Numbered from the stretch's first letter, positions 1 through 8,840 are shown. The stretch: 64,000 bases of DNA from Chloroflexota bacterium (GCA_026705605.1 JAPPAK010000007.1:310001-374000), one strand, 5' to 3'. Notes: a model not told the origin generated them from the letters alone. Numbers and translations: made by a program.

Positions 1-33
1 TTCCCACGAGTTCGTGGCGGCCGTCCGTGGGAA
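1..33. other. 8-bp inverted repeat at the window edge
   Basis: TTCCCACG (1-8) and CGTGGGAA (26-33) are perfect inverted repeats around a GC-rich 17-nt loop. The hairpin could be a terminator of a gene left of the window, but the left edge is cut and no T-tract is visible. The rest of 34-213 shows no gene. Confidence 0.3.
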
Positions 34-213
34 TAAGGGACCGGACGCGCAGGCTGCAGCGCAACATCAGCTAACACCATTTCTTAACCAAGGCGACGCC
101 GGGCAACACCGTTCTTCACCCCGGCACACCGGTGGCGTTGTTCGACATGTTCCCGTGAGCCAGAAGTGACGGCGTCGTAAGCGGCCTCCTATCGCCGTTC
201 ACGGGAGTCGGGC

Positions 214-219
214 TACACT
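214..219 (+). promoter_or_regulatory. -10-like TACACT just upstream of ispG
   Basis: TACACT ends 7 nt before the ispG ATG and no SD sequence lies between. This geometry fits a leaderless transcript. No good -35 is visible 17 nt upstream, so this is inferred from spacing and from recurrence at other genes in the window. Confidence 0.4.
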
Positions 220-226
220 CCCCAGC

Positions 227-1378
227 ATGAAGCGAGCAGAAACGCGTGCCGTGAAGGCAGGTTCGATCACCATCGGCGGTGGGGCACCCGTCGTCGTGCA
301 GTCGATGGCGGCGACGAAGACGCAGAACGTCGAGGCGACAATCGACCAGGTGCGGATGATCCACGAGGCCGGCGCCGGGCTCGTGCGCGTCGCCGTCGAC
401 AGCCGCAAGGACGTCGAGTGCCTGGGGCAGGTGCGAGAGGCGGTTCCCGAGGCCAATTTCGTGGTCGACCTGCAGGAGAGCTACCGGCTCGTGACGCAGG
501 TCGCGCCGCACGTCGACAAGGTTCGCTACAACCCCGGCCACCTGTACCACCACCAGAAGTCGAAGCCGGTGGCGGAGAAGGTCGCGTTCATCGCGGAGAC
601 CGCGGAGAAGCACGACTGCGCGATTCGCGTGGGCGTGAACTGCGGGTCGGTGGACCCCGCCATGGACGAGAAGTACGAGGGGGCGGACGAGCCCGGACTC
701 GAGGGCGTGACGGCAATGGTCGAGAGCGCGCTGGAGCACGCGCAGATGCTCGACGACATCGGGTTCACGCGGTTCGTGGTGTCGATGAAGGACAGCGATC
801 CCCGCAAGGTGATCGCGGGCAACAAGCGGTTCGCGGAGGCGAGGCCCGAGATCCCGCTGCACCTCGGCGTCACGGAGGCGGGGATGCCGCCGGAGGGCGT
901 GATCAAGACGCGCATCGCCTTCGAGCAGCTCCTGAGCCAGGGCGTAGGCGACACGATCCGCGTGTCGCTGACGCTGCCGTTCGCGGAGAAGTGGCGCGAG
1001 GTGGAGGCGGGGAAGTCGATTCTGGACGACATCGAGGCGGGGCGGTTCCGCTCGGTGCCGGAGTTCCTCGATGGGGGGCTGAACATCATCAGCTGCCCGA
1101 GCTGCAGCCGCGTGGAGAACGAGGCGTTCATCGAGCTGGCGCAGGACGTCAAGGAGATGACGACCTACGCGAAAGAGCACGACATAACGATCGCCGTGAT
1201 GGGCTGCCGCGTGAACGGTCCCGGGGAGACGGACGACGCGGACCTGGGGCTCTGGTGCGCGCCCACCTTCGTGAACCTGAAGCGGGGCGAGGAAGAGCTC
1301 GGCGCCTACCCGTACGACGAGGTGCTGGGCCGGCTCAAGGTCGAGCTGGACGCGCTGATCGCGGCCAAGAGCGGCTAG
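227..1378 (+). CDS. ispG: 4-hydroxy-3-methylbut-2-enyl diphosphate synthase, flavodoxin type
   Basis: 383 aa, the usual length for bacterial IspG/GcpE. It catalyses the penultimate MEP-pathway step, reductive ring opening of MEcPP to HMBPP, using a [4Fe-4S] cluster in the cytosol. The cluster ligands are visible: Cys290 and Cys293 in CPSC, Cys327 in GCRVNGPGE, and Glu334 of the same motif. The N-terminal TIM-barrel part begins near residue 8 with the typical [19 protein letters not shown] stretch. The ATG at 227 is chosen because homologues begin here and a -10-like TACACT sits 7 nt upstream. dxs lies 7.5 kb downstream on the same strand, so MEP genes are dispersed in this region. Confidence 0.97.
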   Translation: MKRAETRAVKAGSITIGGGAPVVVQSMAATKTQNVEATIDQVRMIHEAGAGLVRVAVDSRKDVECLGQVREAVPEANFVVDLQESYRLVTQVAPHVDKVRYNPGHLYHHQKSKPVAEKVAFIAETAEKHDCAIRVGVNCGSVDPAMDEKYEGADEPGLEGVTAMVESALEHAQMLDDIGFTRFVVSMKDSDPRKVIAGNKRFAEARPEIPLHLGVTEAGMPPEGVIKTRIAFEQLLSQGVGDTIRVSLTLPFAEKWREVEAGKSILDDIEAGRFRSVPEFLDGGLNIISCPSCSRVENEAFIELAQDVKEMTTYAKEHDITIAVMGCRVNGPGETDDADLGLWCAPTFVNLKRGEEELGAYPYDEVLGRLKVELDALIAAKSG

Positions 1379-1393
1379 CGAGGGCGCGGCGCC

Positions 1394-1903
1394 CTAGAAG
1401 GGCAGGCCCTTCTCACCCTGGACGCCCCTGAGCGCGGCAATCTCGCCCCAGTGGCTGGCGACGTGGACCACGCCCACGTTGGCGAGCATGTCGATGGCGC
1501 GCTGCTCGCCCATGGGCGTCTCCATGGTGCGATTGAGCACCTCGTCGGCGGCTTCCGCGAGGAATGCGTCCGTTGCCGCCTGGACGGCCGCGACGTAGTC
1601 GCGGACCGTGGCCAGGTCGAAGCGCTTGTCCGCCCACGAGGAGGCGTCGCGAGGGCCGGCCGATTCCAGACCCAGCTTCGCGTCCCACCCTTCTGACTCG
1701 AGCACGGTCGGGCGGCCCTGGACGAGGCCGTGGACGATGCCGTCCTGGGTCATAGCGATGTGGGCGTAGACGGCGGATATGGGGCTGATGGCCCAGCCCT
1801 CGCCACGGTGGTCGGCCGTCTCTTGTGAACAGTCGCTCATCGTGCCTTCGAGGAGTTGGTGGACCCACGCGAACTGGGCGCGCAGGAGGTCACGGGCGTC
1901 CAT
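1394..1903 (-). CDS. DinB-fold (DinB_2 superfamily) protein
   Basis: 169 aa, all-helical, with the family's spaced histidines: His in AHIAMTQD and in VVHVASHWGEIAALRG near the C terminus. These normally form a metal site in a four-helix bundle. DinB_2 proteins include thiol-dependent S-transferases, but most members are uncharacterised, so no reaction is assigned. It begins 4 nt after the stop of the small zinc-ribbon gene, so the two are probably co-transcribed. It converges with ispG. Confidence 0.75.
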   Translation of the reverse strand: MDARDLLRAQFAWVHQLLEGTMSDCSQETADHRGEGWAISPISAVYAHIAMTQDGIVHGLVQGRPTVLESEGWDAKLGLESAGPRDASSWADKRFDLATVRDYVAAVQAATDAFLAEAADEVLNRTMETPMGEQRAIDMLANVGVVHVASHWGEIAALRGVQGEKGLPF

Positions 1904-1907
1904 GAGG

Positions 1908-2099
1908 CTAGTTTCTCCCTGCGAGGATGCCCTCGACGTAGGTCCTGAAGGCCCACTTGAAGGGCGTGAAGTCCATGTCCTGGAACATCAGGTCGGCGTT
2001 CTTGCGGGTGATCTCGCGTTCTTCGCCGCAGCGCCTGCATTCCAGGCAGACGACGGGCTCCTTCATGATGGGCCAAATGTGCTTGCATGACTTCGGCAT
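1908..2099 (-). CDS. small Cys-rich (zinc-ribbon-like) protein
   Basis: 63 aa beginning MPKSCKHIWPIM, with CKH near the start and CLECRRC about 13 residues later, a plausible zinc-binding knuckle. The rest is predicted helical. The frame is open further upstream, but a longer start would run into the tmRNA gene. The ATG at 2099 has a strong SD (GGGAGGGG) just upstream, so this start is chosen. It is tightly linked to the DinB-fold gene. Function unknown. Confidence 0.6.
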   Translation of the reverse strand: MPKSCKHIWPIMKEPVVCLECRRCGEEREITRKNADLMFQDMDFTPFKWAFRTYVEGILAGRN

Positions 2100-2131
2100 G
2101 GGGTCCCCTCCCACGTGCCGGCTAGCATACG

Positions 2132-2159
2132 ACGAGGCCCCGCGCTTGCGGGGCCTCGT
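2132..2159 (-). terminator. terminator after tmRNA
   Basis: Perfect 12-bp GC-rich stem: acgaggccccgc (2132-2143) and gcggggcctcgt (2148-2159), with a 4-nt loop. It lies 11 nt beyond the tmRNA 3' end on the minus strand. The T-run is weak. Confidence 0.7.
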
Positions 2160-2169
2160 TCGTTGGCGT

Positions 2170-2535
2170 TGGTGGAGACGCGGGAGAATCGAACTCCCGG
2201 TCCAGCCAGGGTCTGCTCCGAGTTGTCCTACAGGCTTTCCCACCAGTTGGAATCTCGTTCCATCGCTCCGCAGGTGGGGGGCGAATACGGTGGAACCAGC
2301 CGATGAATCTTAGGTGAGCGGTATCGGCGTCAGCTCACAGCGCCCCAACTTTTATGGCGCCTCACCGCACTCCGTTGGGGAGGGAGCTGTCGATGAGACG
2401 TCTCACGGGCTATGCCGCGAGAGCGAGTTCGCGATCTTCGGCGCTTACTCAGATGGCCGCCTGATTAACGAGGGTGACGACCAACCTCGGCCTGCTACCC
2501 GGTTACGTTCCCTCCTGTCGATACCTTTCGTCCCC
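2170..2535 (-). ncRNA. ssrA: transfer-messenger RNA (tmRNA), one-piece
   Basis: 366 nt. The tRNA-like ends are clear. The 5' end GGGGACG (from 2535) pairs with CGTCTCC before an encoded CCA ending at 2170, giving a 7-bp acceptor stem with one G-U. The T-arm GGGAGTTCGATTCTCCC is canonical. The tag frame lies at 2442-2410 and encodes AEDRELALAA followed by TAG; ALAA is the usual degradation signal. It rescues stalled ribosomes together with SmpB, whose gene ends 56 nt upstream on the same strand. This is a one-piece, not permuted, tmRNA. Confidence 0.95.
2410..2442 (-). other. tmRNA proteolysis-tag reading frame
   Basis: Codons GCC GAA GAT CGC GAA CTC GCT CTC GCG GCA TAG give AEDRELALAA-stop. 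The resume codon is probably the GCC at 2442-2440, just after the GAGTAAGC stretch. The tag is acidic and ends in the conserved ALAA recognised by ClpXP-type proteases. Confidence 0.85.
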
Positions 2536-2591
2536 AGATGGATCCAGCGTAGCACAGGCGTTTCGCCGGACAAGGGAGGGGTGGCGCAGGG

Positions 2592-3050
2592 TCAGACGGA
2601 GTGGCGGAGGGCGCGAGCGACCTGGCGGCCTTCTTCGCGCTCGCGGATCTTGCGCCTCTTGTCATAACGCTTGATGCCGCGAGCCACGCCAAGCTCGACC
2701 TTGGCCATCCCCCGCTTCAGGTGCATGTTCAGCGGCACGAGCGTCAGGCCGCGCTCGTCGAGGGCCTCGCGGATGCGGCGCAGCTCCTTCTTGTGCAGCA
2801 GGAGCTTGCGGTCACGGCGCGCCTCGTGATTGATGTAGCCGGCGTTCTGGTAGGGGGCGATGTAGGCGTCGAGCAGCCAGGCCTCGCCGTTGCGGATGCG
2901 TCCGTAGGCGCCCTGGATATCGACCTTGCCCAAACGGATCGACTTGATCTCGGAGCCGGTCAGCGCGAGGCCGGCCTCGTAGCGGTCGAGGATCTCGTAG
3001 TCGCGACGTGCGCGGCGGTTCTGGGCGACGATCGCCTCACCAGGGGCCAT
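2592..3050 (-). CDS. smpB: SsrA-binding protein SmpB
   Basis: 152 aa, full length. It binds the tRNA-like domain of tmRNA and brings it to stalled ribosomes. Family signatures are the N-terminal NRRARRDYEILDRYEAGLAL, the oligonucleotide-binding barrel around GSEIKSIRLGKVDIQGAY, and a basic C-terminal tail KRYDKRRKIREREEGRQ that becomes helical in the mRNA channel. It sits directly upstream of ssrA on the same strand. Confidence 0.97.
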   Translation of the reverse strand: MAPGEAIVAQNRRARRDYEILDRYEAGLALTGSEIKSIRLGKVDIQGAYGRIRNGEAWLLDAYIAPYQNAGYINHEARRDRKLLLHKKELRRIREALDERGLTLVPLNMHLKRGMAKVELGVARGIKRYDKRRKIREREEGRQVARALRHSV

Positions 3051-3095
3051 GCCTCCAGTCTCGCACGCACGGGAGCGGTACCCAAACGGGCGGGA

Positions 3096-4595
3096 CTACT
3101 CCTCGCTCTCGGACCCCTCGGAGTCGGCCTCTTCGCGCTCGGCGACATTCGGGATGTCGGGCCGCTCTTCGTCCTCCTCCGAGACGCGCTCGGGCGGAGG
3201 CGGGGGCTCGATGCCGCGGAGGATGTCGATGGCGGCGAAGACCTGGAGGTCGCCGTAGTCGATGTAGTCGTCTCCGGTCAGCGGGATCTCGTAGTCGGGG
3301 GCGATGCCGAGACCCTCGATGACCTGACCATTGGGTCGCAGCCAGCGGCCGACAGTCACATACAGGGCGCCACAGCCGGCGGGGTCGCCGCACCTGCTGA
3401 GCGGGTGCAGCTGGTTCACCGTGCCCTTGCCGAAGGAGCGCACGCCGACGACGACGGCGCGACCGTTGTCGACGAGGGCAGCGGCGAGGACCTCGGAACC
3501 GCTGGCGCTGGCTTCGTCCTGAACGAGGACGATGGGGATGGAGGTGGCGACTCCGCCCTCCTGGGCGCCGAACGTCACCACGTCGCCGTCGGCGTCGATC
3601 TCGCTGAGGATGACGGCGCCATCAGGGAGGAACTCGTTCGTCGCCTGCACGGTCTGGCGGAGGAGGCCGCCGGGGTTGCCGCGGACATCGAGGATGAGGC
3701 CGATGTAGCGGCCGCTCTCGGCATCCCTGAGGGCGGAGCGCAGCTCGGAGGGCGTCTCGCCGTGGAACTGGGCGATGTTGATGTAGAGGATGTCGTCGAC
3801 CAGGTTGCCTTCGCGGTCGACAAGGTCGGACCCGCTCTCGCCGGGGATGAGCTCGCGCGGCTCAGTGAAGACACTCTGGATGAGGATCTCATCACGGACG
3901 ATGGTGATGTCCTCAATCTCAGGGCCCGGGCCGAGGTCCGTGTGCTGGACCGTGAGCACAACCTCGGTGCCACGGGGGCCGCGGATGCGCTGGACGGCCT
4001 GGTTGCTGGTCCAGCCCTCGGTCGACTCGCCGTCGACGGCGAGGATGATGTCGCCGGGGCGGATACCGGCCTCCTCGGCGGGAGAGCCGCGGAAGGGGGA
4101 CACGATCTGGACGACGCCGTTGCGATCGGTCACGGTGGCGCCGATGCCCTGGTAGGTGGTCTCGATGGCGCCGATGCCGAGGGCGAGATCGCCGGGGCTG
4201 AGGTACTCGGTGTAGGGATCGTTGAGGGAGTCGATGGCGCCGCGGATGGCGGCATCGCGGAAGTCGCGCTCGTCGAGGATCTCCTTGTCGACGAACTCTT
4301 CCTGGAGGATCTCGAATGTCTCCTCGAGGATGGAGGCGCCGACGGCGAGCTCGGAGCGCTCACCCGATTCTTCCCGCGCCTGCTCCTGGTCGGTCGGCTG
4401 AGCGGCGGCGGGTTCCCCGTCGCTTGCGGGGCGCTCCACGATGCGAACTTCTTCCTCGCTCGTGAGGTCGCTGACGCCGTACCCAAGACCGAACATAAGA
4501 AGGAGTCCGGCAATGGCGAGCAGCGCGACCGCGACGTTGCGAACGGCGCTCGAGCCCCGCGACGGGGATGCGGGGGGTTCTGGAGTGATCTCCAT
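3096..4595 (-). CDS. ctpA: carboxy-terminal processing protease, S41 family
   Basis: 499 aa. One N-terminal membrane segment (about residues 18-41) is followed by a helical region, a PDZ domain (about 140-225, with SPFRGSPAEEAGIRPGDI) and the S41 peptidase core. The Ser-Lys dyad is visible as Ser365 in ASASGSE and Lys390 in FGKGTV. They are 25 residues apart, the same spacing as in E. coli Prc. An acidic tail rich in Glu and Ser ends the protein. It probably acts at the cell surface, cleaving protein C termini. It lies in a minus-strand series between the propeller gene and smpB. Confidence 0.93.
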   Translation of the reverse strand: MEITPEPPASPSRGSSAVRNVAVALLAIAGLLLMFGLGYGVSDLTSEEEVRIVERPASDGEPAAAQPTDQEQAREESGERSELAVGASILEETFEILQEEFVDKEILDERDFRDAAIRGAIDSLNDPYTEYLSPGDLALGIGAIETTYQGIGATVTDRNGVVQIVSPFRGSPAEEAGIRPGDIILAVDGESTEGWTSNQAVQRIRGPRGTEVVLTVQHTDLGPGPEIEDITIVRDEILIQSVFTEPRELIPGESGSDLVDREGNLVDDILYINIAQFHGETPSELRSALRDAESGRYIGLILDVRGNPGGLLRQTVQATNEFLPDGAVILSEIDADGDVVTFGAQEGGVATSIPIVLVQDEASASGSEVLAAALVDNGRAVVVGVRSFGKGTVNQLHPLSRCGDPAGCGALYVTVGRWLRPNGQVIEGLGIAPDYEIPLTGDDYIDYGDLQVFAAIDILRGIEPPPPPERVSEEDEERPDIPNVAEREEADSEGSESEE

Positions 4596-4671
4596 TCAGG
4601 TGCTCCGGGGGGCCGGTTGGGCCTGCGGTCGAGTGTAGGTGGGGGTGTCGCGGGCGGCAACGCGCCTGCCT

Positions 4672-5862
4672 TTACGCCTTGCCGAAACCTTCTTCGAGAG
4701 CCGGCGGCGGGAAGAAGCCGATGCCAGCCTGCCCGATGCGCTCGATGGGGGAGCCGCGCTCCGGGCGCCAGGAGAGGATGGCGTCGTGGGAGCCATCGCT
4801 GAAGGCGACGGCGGGAGAGTCGGTGAAGAGCCGGCCGCCGGCGAGGAACACGGAGCCGTCGGGCGCCCAGAGGCGATGGGAGCGGCCGTACTGGTCGAAG
4901 AAGCCCGCCAGAGTCTGGTAGTCGGGGGAGGGGGTGAAGGGGGCGCTGGCGCCGAGGAACTCGCCCGCGGCCGTACGCGCCTGCAGGGACACGGAGCCAT
5001 CGCCCGTGGCGGAGGGGACGATGAAGGCGAGTTTCTCGCCGGCGGGGTCCCAGAAGACGCTGGTGAAGGCGCGGCGCAGGAGGAGCTCCGGCTCCCCGCC
5101 GTCCGAGAGGTCGACGGTCCACAACTCATCGAAGGCACCCGAGGCCGGGCGCGTCGTGACAGCGATCGTCAGGGTGCGCGTTCCGGGTCGGAACGCGAGG
5201 GCGACGCCGCCGGGAAGCTCGTGCACGGCCTCACTGGCCTCTCCTGAGCCGGCCGCGACCTGGACGACGACGCCGTCCCCTGTGCCGTCGGGCGTGGCGA
5301 AGGCGAGGAGCTCGCCGTCGTCGCTGAAGGCGGGGGTGCGGAAGCCGCGGGCGTCTGCGGAGATGGGCCGGGAGGCGCGGGCCTCGGCGAGCTCCAGCAC
5401 GGAGAGGTTCACGCCGGCGTGGACCGCGAGCCGCCCCCCATCGGGCGCCCAGGCGAGGAAGAGGGGGGCGCCGGTCTGGATGGGATCGGCGATGAGGGGG
5501 CCGTCGGCCTCGCTCAGAAAGAGGGTGAGGCCGGCGCGTCCCTGGGCGACAAGCGCGAGGCGGTCTCCCCCGGGTGACCAGAGCGCGTAGTGGGGCACGT
5601 TGGGCGCGATGACGGCATCGCCGCCGAGGGGACTCTCGTAGAGGTTGCGAAGGTGGTTACCGTCGAGGTCGAGCATCTCGATGGCGCTGCGCTGCCGCTT
5701 CCCTTCGTCAACGACAACGGAGACGGAGACCGCATCGTGGCCCGGCCGCCAGGCCGGCCAGAAGCCGGCGCGCGCGACGGGCGAGCCGCGCCAGCCGTCC
5801 TCCTCCTGGCGGAGGAGCGTGACGGCCTTCCCCGGCTCAACGGCGATGATGGGCGCGGACAC
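4672..5862 (-). CDS. TolB-like beta-propeller (PD40 repeat) protein
   Basis: 396 aa with repeated blades of the form LWSPGGDRLALVAQG, LAWAPDGGRLAVHAG, AFSDDGELLAFATPDG and LWAPDGSVFLAGG, typical of WD40/PD40 TolB-like propellers. No signal peptide or membrane segment is evident from the ATG at 5862, so location is uncertain. It lies 76 nt upstream of ctpA and may share its transcript. Role unknown; such propellers usually mediate protein binding. Confidence 0.75.
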   Translation of the reverse strand: MSAPIIAVEPGKAVTLLRQEEDGWRGSPVARAGFWPAWRPGHDAVSVSVVVDEGKRQRSAIEMLDLDGNHLRNLYESPLGGDAVIAPNVPHYALWSPGGDRLALVAQGRAGLTLFLSEADGPLIADPIQTGAPLFLAWAPDGGRLAVHAGVNLSVLELAEARASRPISADARGFRTPAFSDDGELLAFATPDGTGDGVVVQVAAGSGEASEAVHELPGGVALAFRPGTRTLTIAVTTRPASGAFDELWTVDLSDGGEPELLLRRAFTSVFWDPAGEKLAFIVPSATGDGSVSLQARTAAGEFLGASAPFTPSPDYQTLAGFFDQYGRSHRLWAPDGSVFLAGGRLFTDSPAVAFSDGSHDAILSWRPERGSPIERIGQAGIGFFPPPALEEGFGKA

Positions 5863-6013
5863 GATTCGGGGTTCCTCGGGCGGGATTGTAGGGGATGGGG
5901 TGTCAGGGGCAGGTGAGGGAGGTCGGCGGAGGCCCCGGAGAGGGGCTCCGCTTACCCGGCCATTTAGTTCGCACTATTCCAGTTATGTGCGTGAATTGGG
6001 TGGATCTGGGCCT

Positions 6014-6439
6014 TCAGGGGTGGTCTGGATGCGGTACGGGCACGACCTGCAGGTCGGTGATCCCCATGAAGTCGGCAGGGTTTGCGGTGTAGAGGGGAAG
6101 GCCGTTGGCGATAGCGACGGACGCGATGAGGGCATCGAACGCACGCGCCATGGGCTTGCGCCCGGCCCTGCGGAGGTCGGAAGAAACACGCGCGTACGCT
6201 CTCGCCGCATTCACGTCAAAAGGAATCGGGTCGAATAACGCCTCGGCCTGCTGGAGGGTGGCCTGGCGCTCAGCCCTCTCGCCCGCTGAGGAAGCCAGCA
6301 GAGGCCCGACCGACAGCTCAGCGAGCGTAATCGTCGAAATGAGGGGCGCCCCGGGTAACGGGCCATGATCGATGATCCGCGGGAGGAGGATGACAAGGTT
6401 CGTGTCGAGAAGGCCCGCGGAACCGCCCGTTGACGTCAC
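6014..6439 (-). CDS. VapC-type PIN-domain toxin (TA module 1)
   Basis: 141 aa. It carries the PIN-domain acidic residues: Asp12 in LLDTNLVI, Glu41 in TLAELSVG, Asp102 in AFDALIAS and Asp123 in TANPADF. The family are Mg-dependent ribonucleases that cut tRNA or rRNA. Its start overlaps the stop of the antitoxin gene by 4 nt (ATGA), the usual coupling of VapBC. The 150 nt between it and the propeller gene hold nothing recognisable. Confidence 0.9.
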   Translation of the reverse strand: MTSTGGSAGLLDTNLVILLPRIIDHGPLPGAPLISTITLAELSVGPLLASSAGERAERQATLQQAEALFDPIPFDVNAARAYARVSSDLRRAGRKPMARAFDALIASVAIANGLPLYTANPADFMGITDLQVVPVPHPDHP

Positions 6440-6672
6440 AGCGACTGGTCGACCACGCTGTCGACGTCACGCCGCCACGCGTCCGGATCTGCCGGCGGAA
6501 GGTGGCGCCACCGTTCAAGCAGGGTAGCGGCATCAAGCGGCTTGCGGGGCAGCGGACGCAGTTCGGCGACCGGCCGCCCGTCCCGGCTGACGATGAGGGA
6601 CTCACCCGCCTCCACGCGGTCGATGACAGCGCGACCGCGGTTGCGAAGCTCGCGGATCGTTACGGTATCCAT
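6436..6672 (-). CDS. Phd/YefM-type antitoxin (TA module 1)
   Basis: 78 aa. The N-terminal MDTVTIRELRNRGRAVIDRV and IVSRDGRPVAELRPL are the DNA-binding fold of Phd/YefM antitoxins. The acidic C-terminal part (about 50-78) should bind and neutralise the PIN toxin encoded just downstream. A perfect inverted repeat overlaps its promoter, as expected for autoregulation. Confidence 0.88.
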   Translation of the reverse strand: MDTVTIRELRNRGRAVIDRVEAGESLIVSRDGRPVAELRPLPRKPLDAATLLERWRHLPPADPDAWRRDVDSVVDQSL

Positions 6673-6678
6673 GACCGG

Positions 6679-6697
6679 AGTGTATCACAGGTGATAC
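6679..6697 (-). promoter_or_regulatory. operator overlapping the -10 of the TA module 1 promoter
   Basis: GTATCAC (6682-6688) and GTGATAC (6691-6697) form a perfect inverted repeat with a 2-nt spacer. On the minus strand it overlaps a -10-like TACACT (6684-6679) that ends 6 nt before the antitoxin ATG. Binding of the antitoxin-toxin complex here would block the promoter. The transcript would be leaderless. Confidence 0.65.
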
Positions 6698-6759
6698 GTC
6701 CCTATTCGGCAGAGCACGCGCGTGCGCTCTCCCCGAACCTTTACCTTGCGGTCCCCGCC

Positions 6760-6781
6760 CTTGACCTAGGCTAGGATCAAG
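6760..6781 (+). promoter_or_regulatory. near-palindrome upstream of the response regulator
   Basis: CTTGACCTAG and CTAGGATCAAG are inverted arms with one unpaired base, 22 nt upstream of the regulator ATG at 6803 and just before its SD (GGGAGAGG). It could be an autoregulatory site, but OmpR-type regulators more often bind direct repeats. Low confidence. Confidence 0.35.
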
Positions 6782-6802
6782 ACGAATCGCAAGGGAGAGG
6801 CC

Positions 6803-7465
6803 ATGCGAGTTCTGGTGGTTGAAGACGAACAGTCCCTCGCTTCCGCGCTTGACCGGGGTCTGACGAAGCTCGGGTACGCCGTGGATGTCGCCTACGACGG
6901 CGAGGAGGCGCTCGACAAGGCGGGCGGGACGCCCTACGACGTCGTGTGCCTCGATCTGAACCTGCCCAGGGTCGACGGCATCGAGGTGTGCCGCCGGCTG
7001 CGAGCCGACCGCTTCAGCGGCGGCATTATTATGTTGACCGCACGCAGCGGCATCAAGGAGCGAGTGGAAGGGCTCGACGAGGGCGCCGACGACTACCTCG
7101 TGAAGCCGTTCGCCTTCAGCGAACTGGCCGCCCGCATCCGCGCCGTCACGCGACGCGAGGGTTCGCCCCTCGACCCCGTGCTCTCGACGCGCGGCCTCGA
7201 GCTCGACCCGAACACGAACCTCGTCCGGCGCGAGGGGGTCTCGATCCACCTGACGCCGAAGGAGTTCGAGCTCCTGTACTACCTGGCGAAGCACGAGGGA
7301 CGGGCGATCCCCCAGGAAGAGCTGATCGAGCGCATCTGGGACGAGCGCATGAACCCGTTCACGCAGACCGTGAAGGTCCACATGAACAACCTCCGTCGCA
7401 AGCTGAACGACGGCTTCGAGGAGTCGATGATCACCACTATCCGGGGGAAGGGCTACGTCCTTTAG
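6803..7465 (+). CDS. two-component response regulator, OmpR/PhoB family
   Basis: 220 aa. The receiver domain (1-115) has the acidic pocket Glu7/Asp8, the phospho-acceptor Asp51 in CLDLNLP, and Lys in LVKPF. The winged-helix trans_reg_C domain (about 125-220) ends TIRGKGYVL, typical of OmpR/PhoB regulators. The histidine kinase gene starts 19 nt downstream, so the two form one operon. Output genes are not identifiable here; the pair sits just upstream of dxs. Confidence 0.95.
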   Translation: MRVLVVEDEQSLASALDRGLTKLGYAVDVAYDGEEALDKAGGTPYDVVCLDLNLPRVDGIEVCRRLRADRFSGGIIMLTARSGIKERVEGLDEGADDYLVKPFAFSELAARIRAVTRREGSPLDPVLSTRGLELDPNTNLVRREGVSIHLTPKEFELLYYLAKHEGRAIPQEELIERIWDERMNPFTQTVKVHMNNLRRKLNDGFEESMITTIRGKGYVL

Positions 7466-7484
7466 GCCGACACTGCCACCGGTC

Positions 7485-8702
7485 GTGCGGACCGTTCGCT
7501 TCCGGCTGACGGTCTGGTACTCCACGCTCCTGCTGATCCTCGGACTGGCGTTCATCCTCTTCCTGAACGTGGCGGCGCGGCTCGACGAGCCGGACGACCA
7601 GGCCGTGATGGAGGAGATGGGGCTCGACGAGGCGGAGTGGCAGGCCGCGGGCGTGGAGGCCACGACCGAGGAAGCCGGCGGCATGGGCGACATGACGCCC
7701 GCCCAGCTGGTCGACGAGGCCGGGGAGGAGTTCCAGGCGGAGAACCTGGACCGGCTGCGGACGTGGTCGATCGTGGCGGGATTCGGGCTCGCGTTCATCT
7801 CCGGGTTCGGGGGATTTGCGCTTTCGGGCATCATCCTGCGGCCGATGCGGGACATCACGGAAGTCGCCTCGGAGATCAGCGCGACGAACCTCTCGCAACG
7901 CATCAACCACCAGGGGCCGGACGACGAGCTGAAGCAGCTCGCGGACACGTTCGACTCCATGATCGAGCGCATCGAGCGGGGGTTCGAGGCGCAAAGACGC
8001 TTCGTGCAGGACGCCTCGCACGAGCTGCGCACACCGCTCGCCGCCATCCGCACCAACATCGAGGTCGCGGAGATGGCCAGCGATACCGGCAACGAGGAGC
8101 AGCGGGCGCTGCTGGAGACGGTGAAGGGCCAGACGGAGCGCCTCACGCGGCTGAGCGAGGACCTGCTGCTCCTGACGGCGCCGCAGGCCTCCCTGCCGAT
8201 GGAGACGGTGAACCCGGGCGAGCTGGTGGCGATGGCGCTCGAGGAGATCGGTCCGCTGGCCGGACGGGCCAACGTGACGCTCACCTCTCATACACAGGAG
8301 GGCTGCGAGGCGGTGGCGAGCACGGACCTGCTCTATCGCTGCGTGCTCAACCTGATCGACAACGCCGTGAAGCACACGGGCGAGGGCGCAACCGTGACGG
8401 TCGAAAGCGGCTGCGAAGACGAGCGGGTGTGGATTCGGGTGCGAGACACCGGACCGGGTATCTCCGCCGCGGACCAGGAGCATGTCTTCGATCGGTTCTA
8501 CCGGATCGATCGAAGCCGGGTGCGGGGGCGTGGCGGTTCGGGTCTTGGGCTGGCGATCGTGCGGGAGCTGATGGACTCGATGGGGGGTTCGGTCGCGGTC
8601 GATTCGACACCGGGCGAGGGGGCGACCTTCACACTTCGCCTGCCGCACGCCACCACGACGAACGGGGCTTCGCCCCATCGACAGGGAATTTCCGGGCCTT
8701 AA
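7485..8702 (+). CDS. membrane sensor histidine kinase
   Basis: 405 aa from a GTG start. Transmembrane segments lie at about 7-28 and 93-115 and flank an acidic extracytoplasmic sensor of about 60 residues rich in Glu, Met and Ala. HAMP follows (about 115-167), then HisKA with phospho-acceptor His179 in DASHELRTPL. The HATPase domain has an N box (LNLIDNAVKHT), G1 (RDTGPGIS), F (FDRFYRID) and G2 (GGSGLGLAI). It is the partner of the preceding regulator. The signal sensed is unknown. Confidence 0.94.
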   Translation: MRTVRFRLTVWYSTLLLILGLAFILFLNVAARLDEPDDQAVMEEMGLDEAEWQAAGVEATTEEAGGMGDMTPAQLVDEAGEEFQAENLDRLRTWSIVAGFGLAFISGFGGFALSGIILRPMRDITEVASEISATNLSQRINHQGPDDELKQLADTFDSMIERIERGFEAQRRFVQDASHELRTPLAAIRTNIEVAEMASDTGNEEQRALLETVKGQTERLTRLSEDLLLLTAPQASLPMETVNPGELVAMALEEIGPLAGRANVTLTSHTQEGCEAVASTDLLYRCVLNLIDNAVKHTGEGATVTVESGCEDERVWIRVRDTGPGISAADQEHVFDRFYRIDRSRVRGRGGSGLGLAIVRELMDSMGGSVAVDSTPGEGATFTLRLPHATTTNGASPHRQGISGP

Positions 8703-8709
8703 CCTTTCC

Positions 8710-8739
8710 TTGACCTTTTGCCCCCGGCTCGCGTATACG
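8710..8739 (+). promoter_or_regulatory. sigma-70-type promoter for dxs
   Basis: TTGACC (8710-8715), an 18-bp spacer and TATACG (8734-8739). The predicted leader to the dxs ATG is about 95 nt. It contains a 6-bp hairpin TGCGGC (8780-8785)/GCCGCA (8791-8796) before the SD. Confidence 0.55.
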
Positions 8740-8840
8740 ACCGGAAAACGATTCGACGGACGCGGGTAAGCGTCCTAACTGCGGCAGGAAGCCGCAACGG
8801 GTTCACTCCCATAAGGGGAAACCCCACAAGGAGGCTTCTC

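Noticed and set aside
1908..2243. Longer 111-aa version of the zinc-ribbon gene
   Set aside because: Its start would lie inside the tmRNA gene; the ATG at 2099 has a strong SD.
2601..4802. 733-aa open frame on the plus strand
   Set aside because: Antisense shadow of smpB and ctpA; Val/Leu/Asp-Gly-rich composition typical of reverse-complemented high-GC genes.
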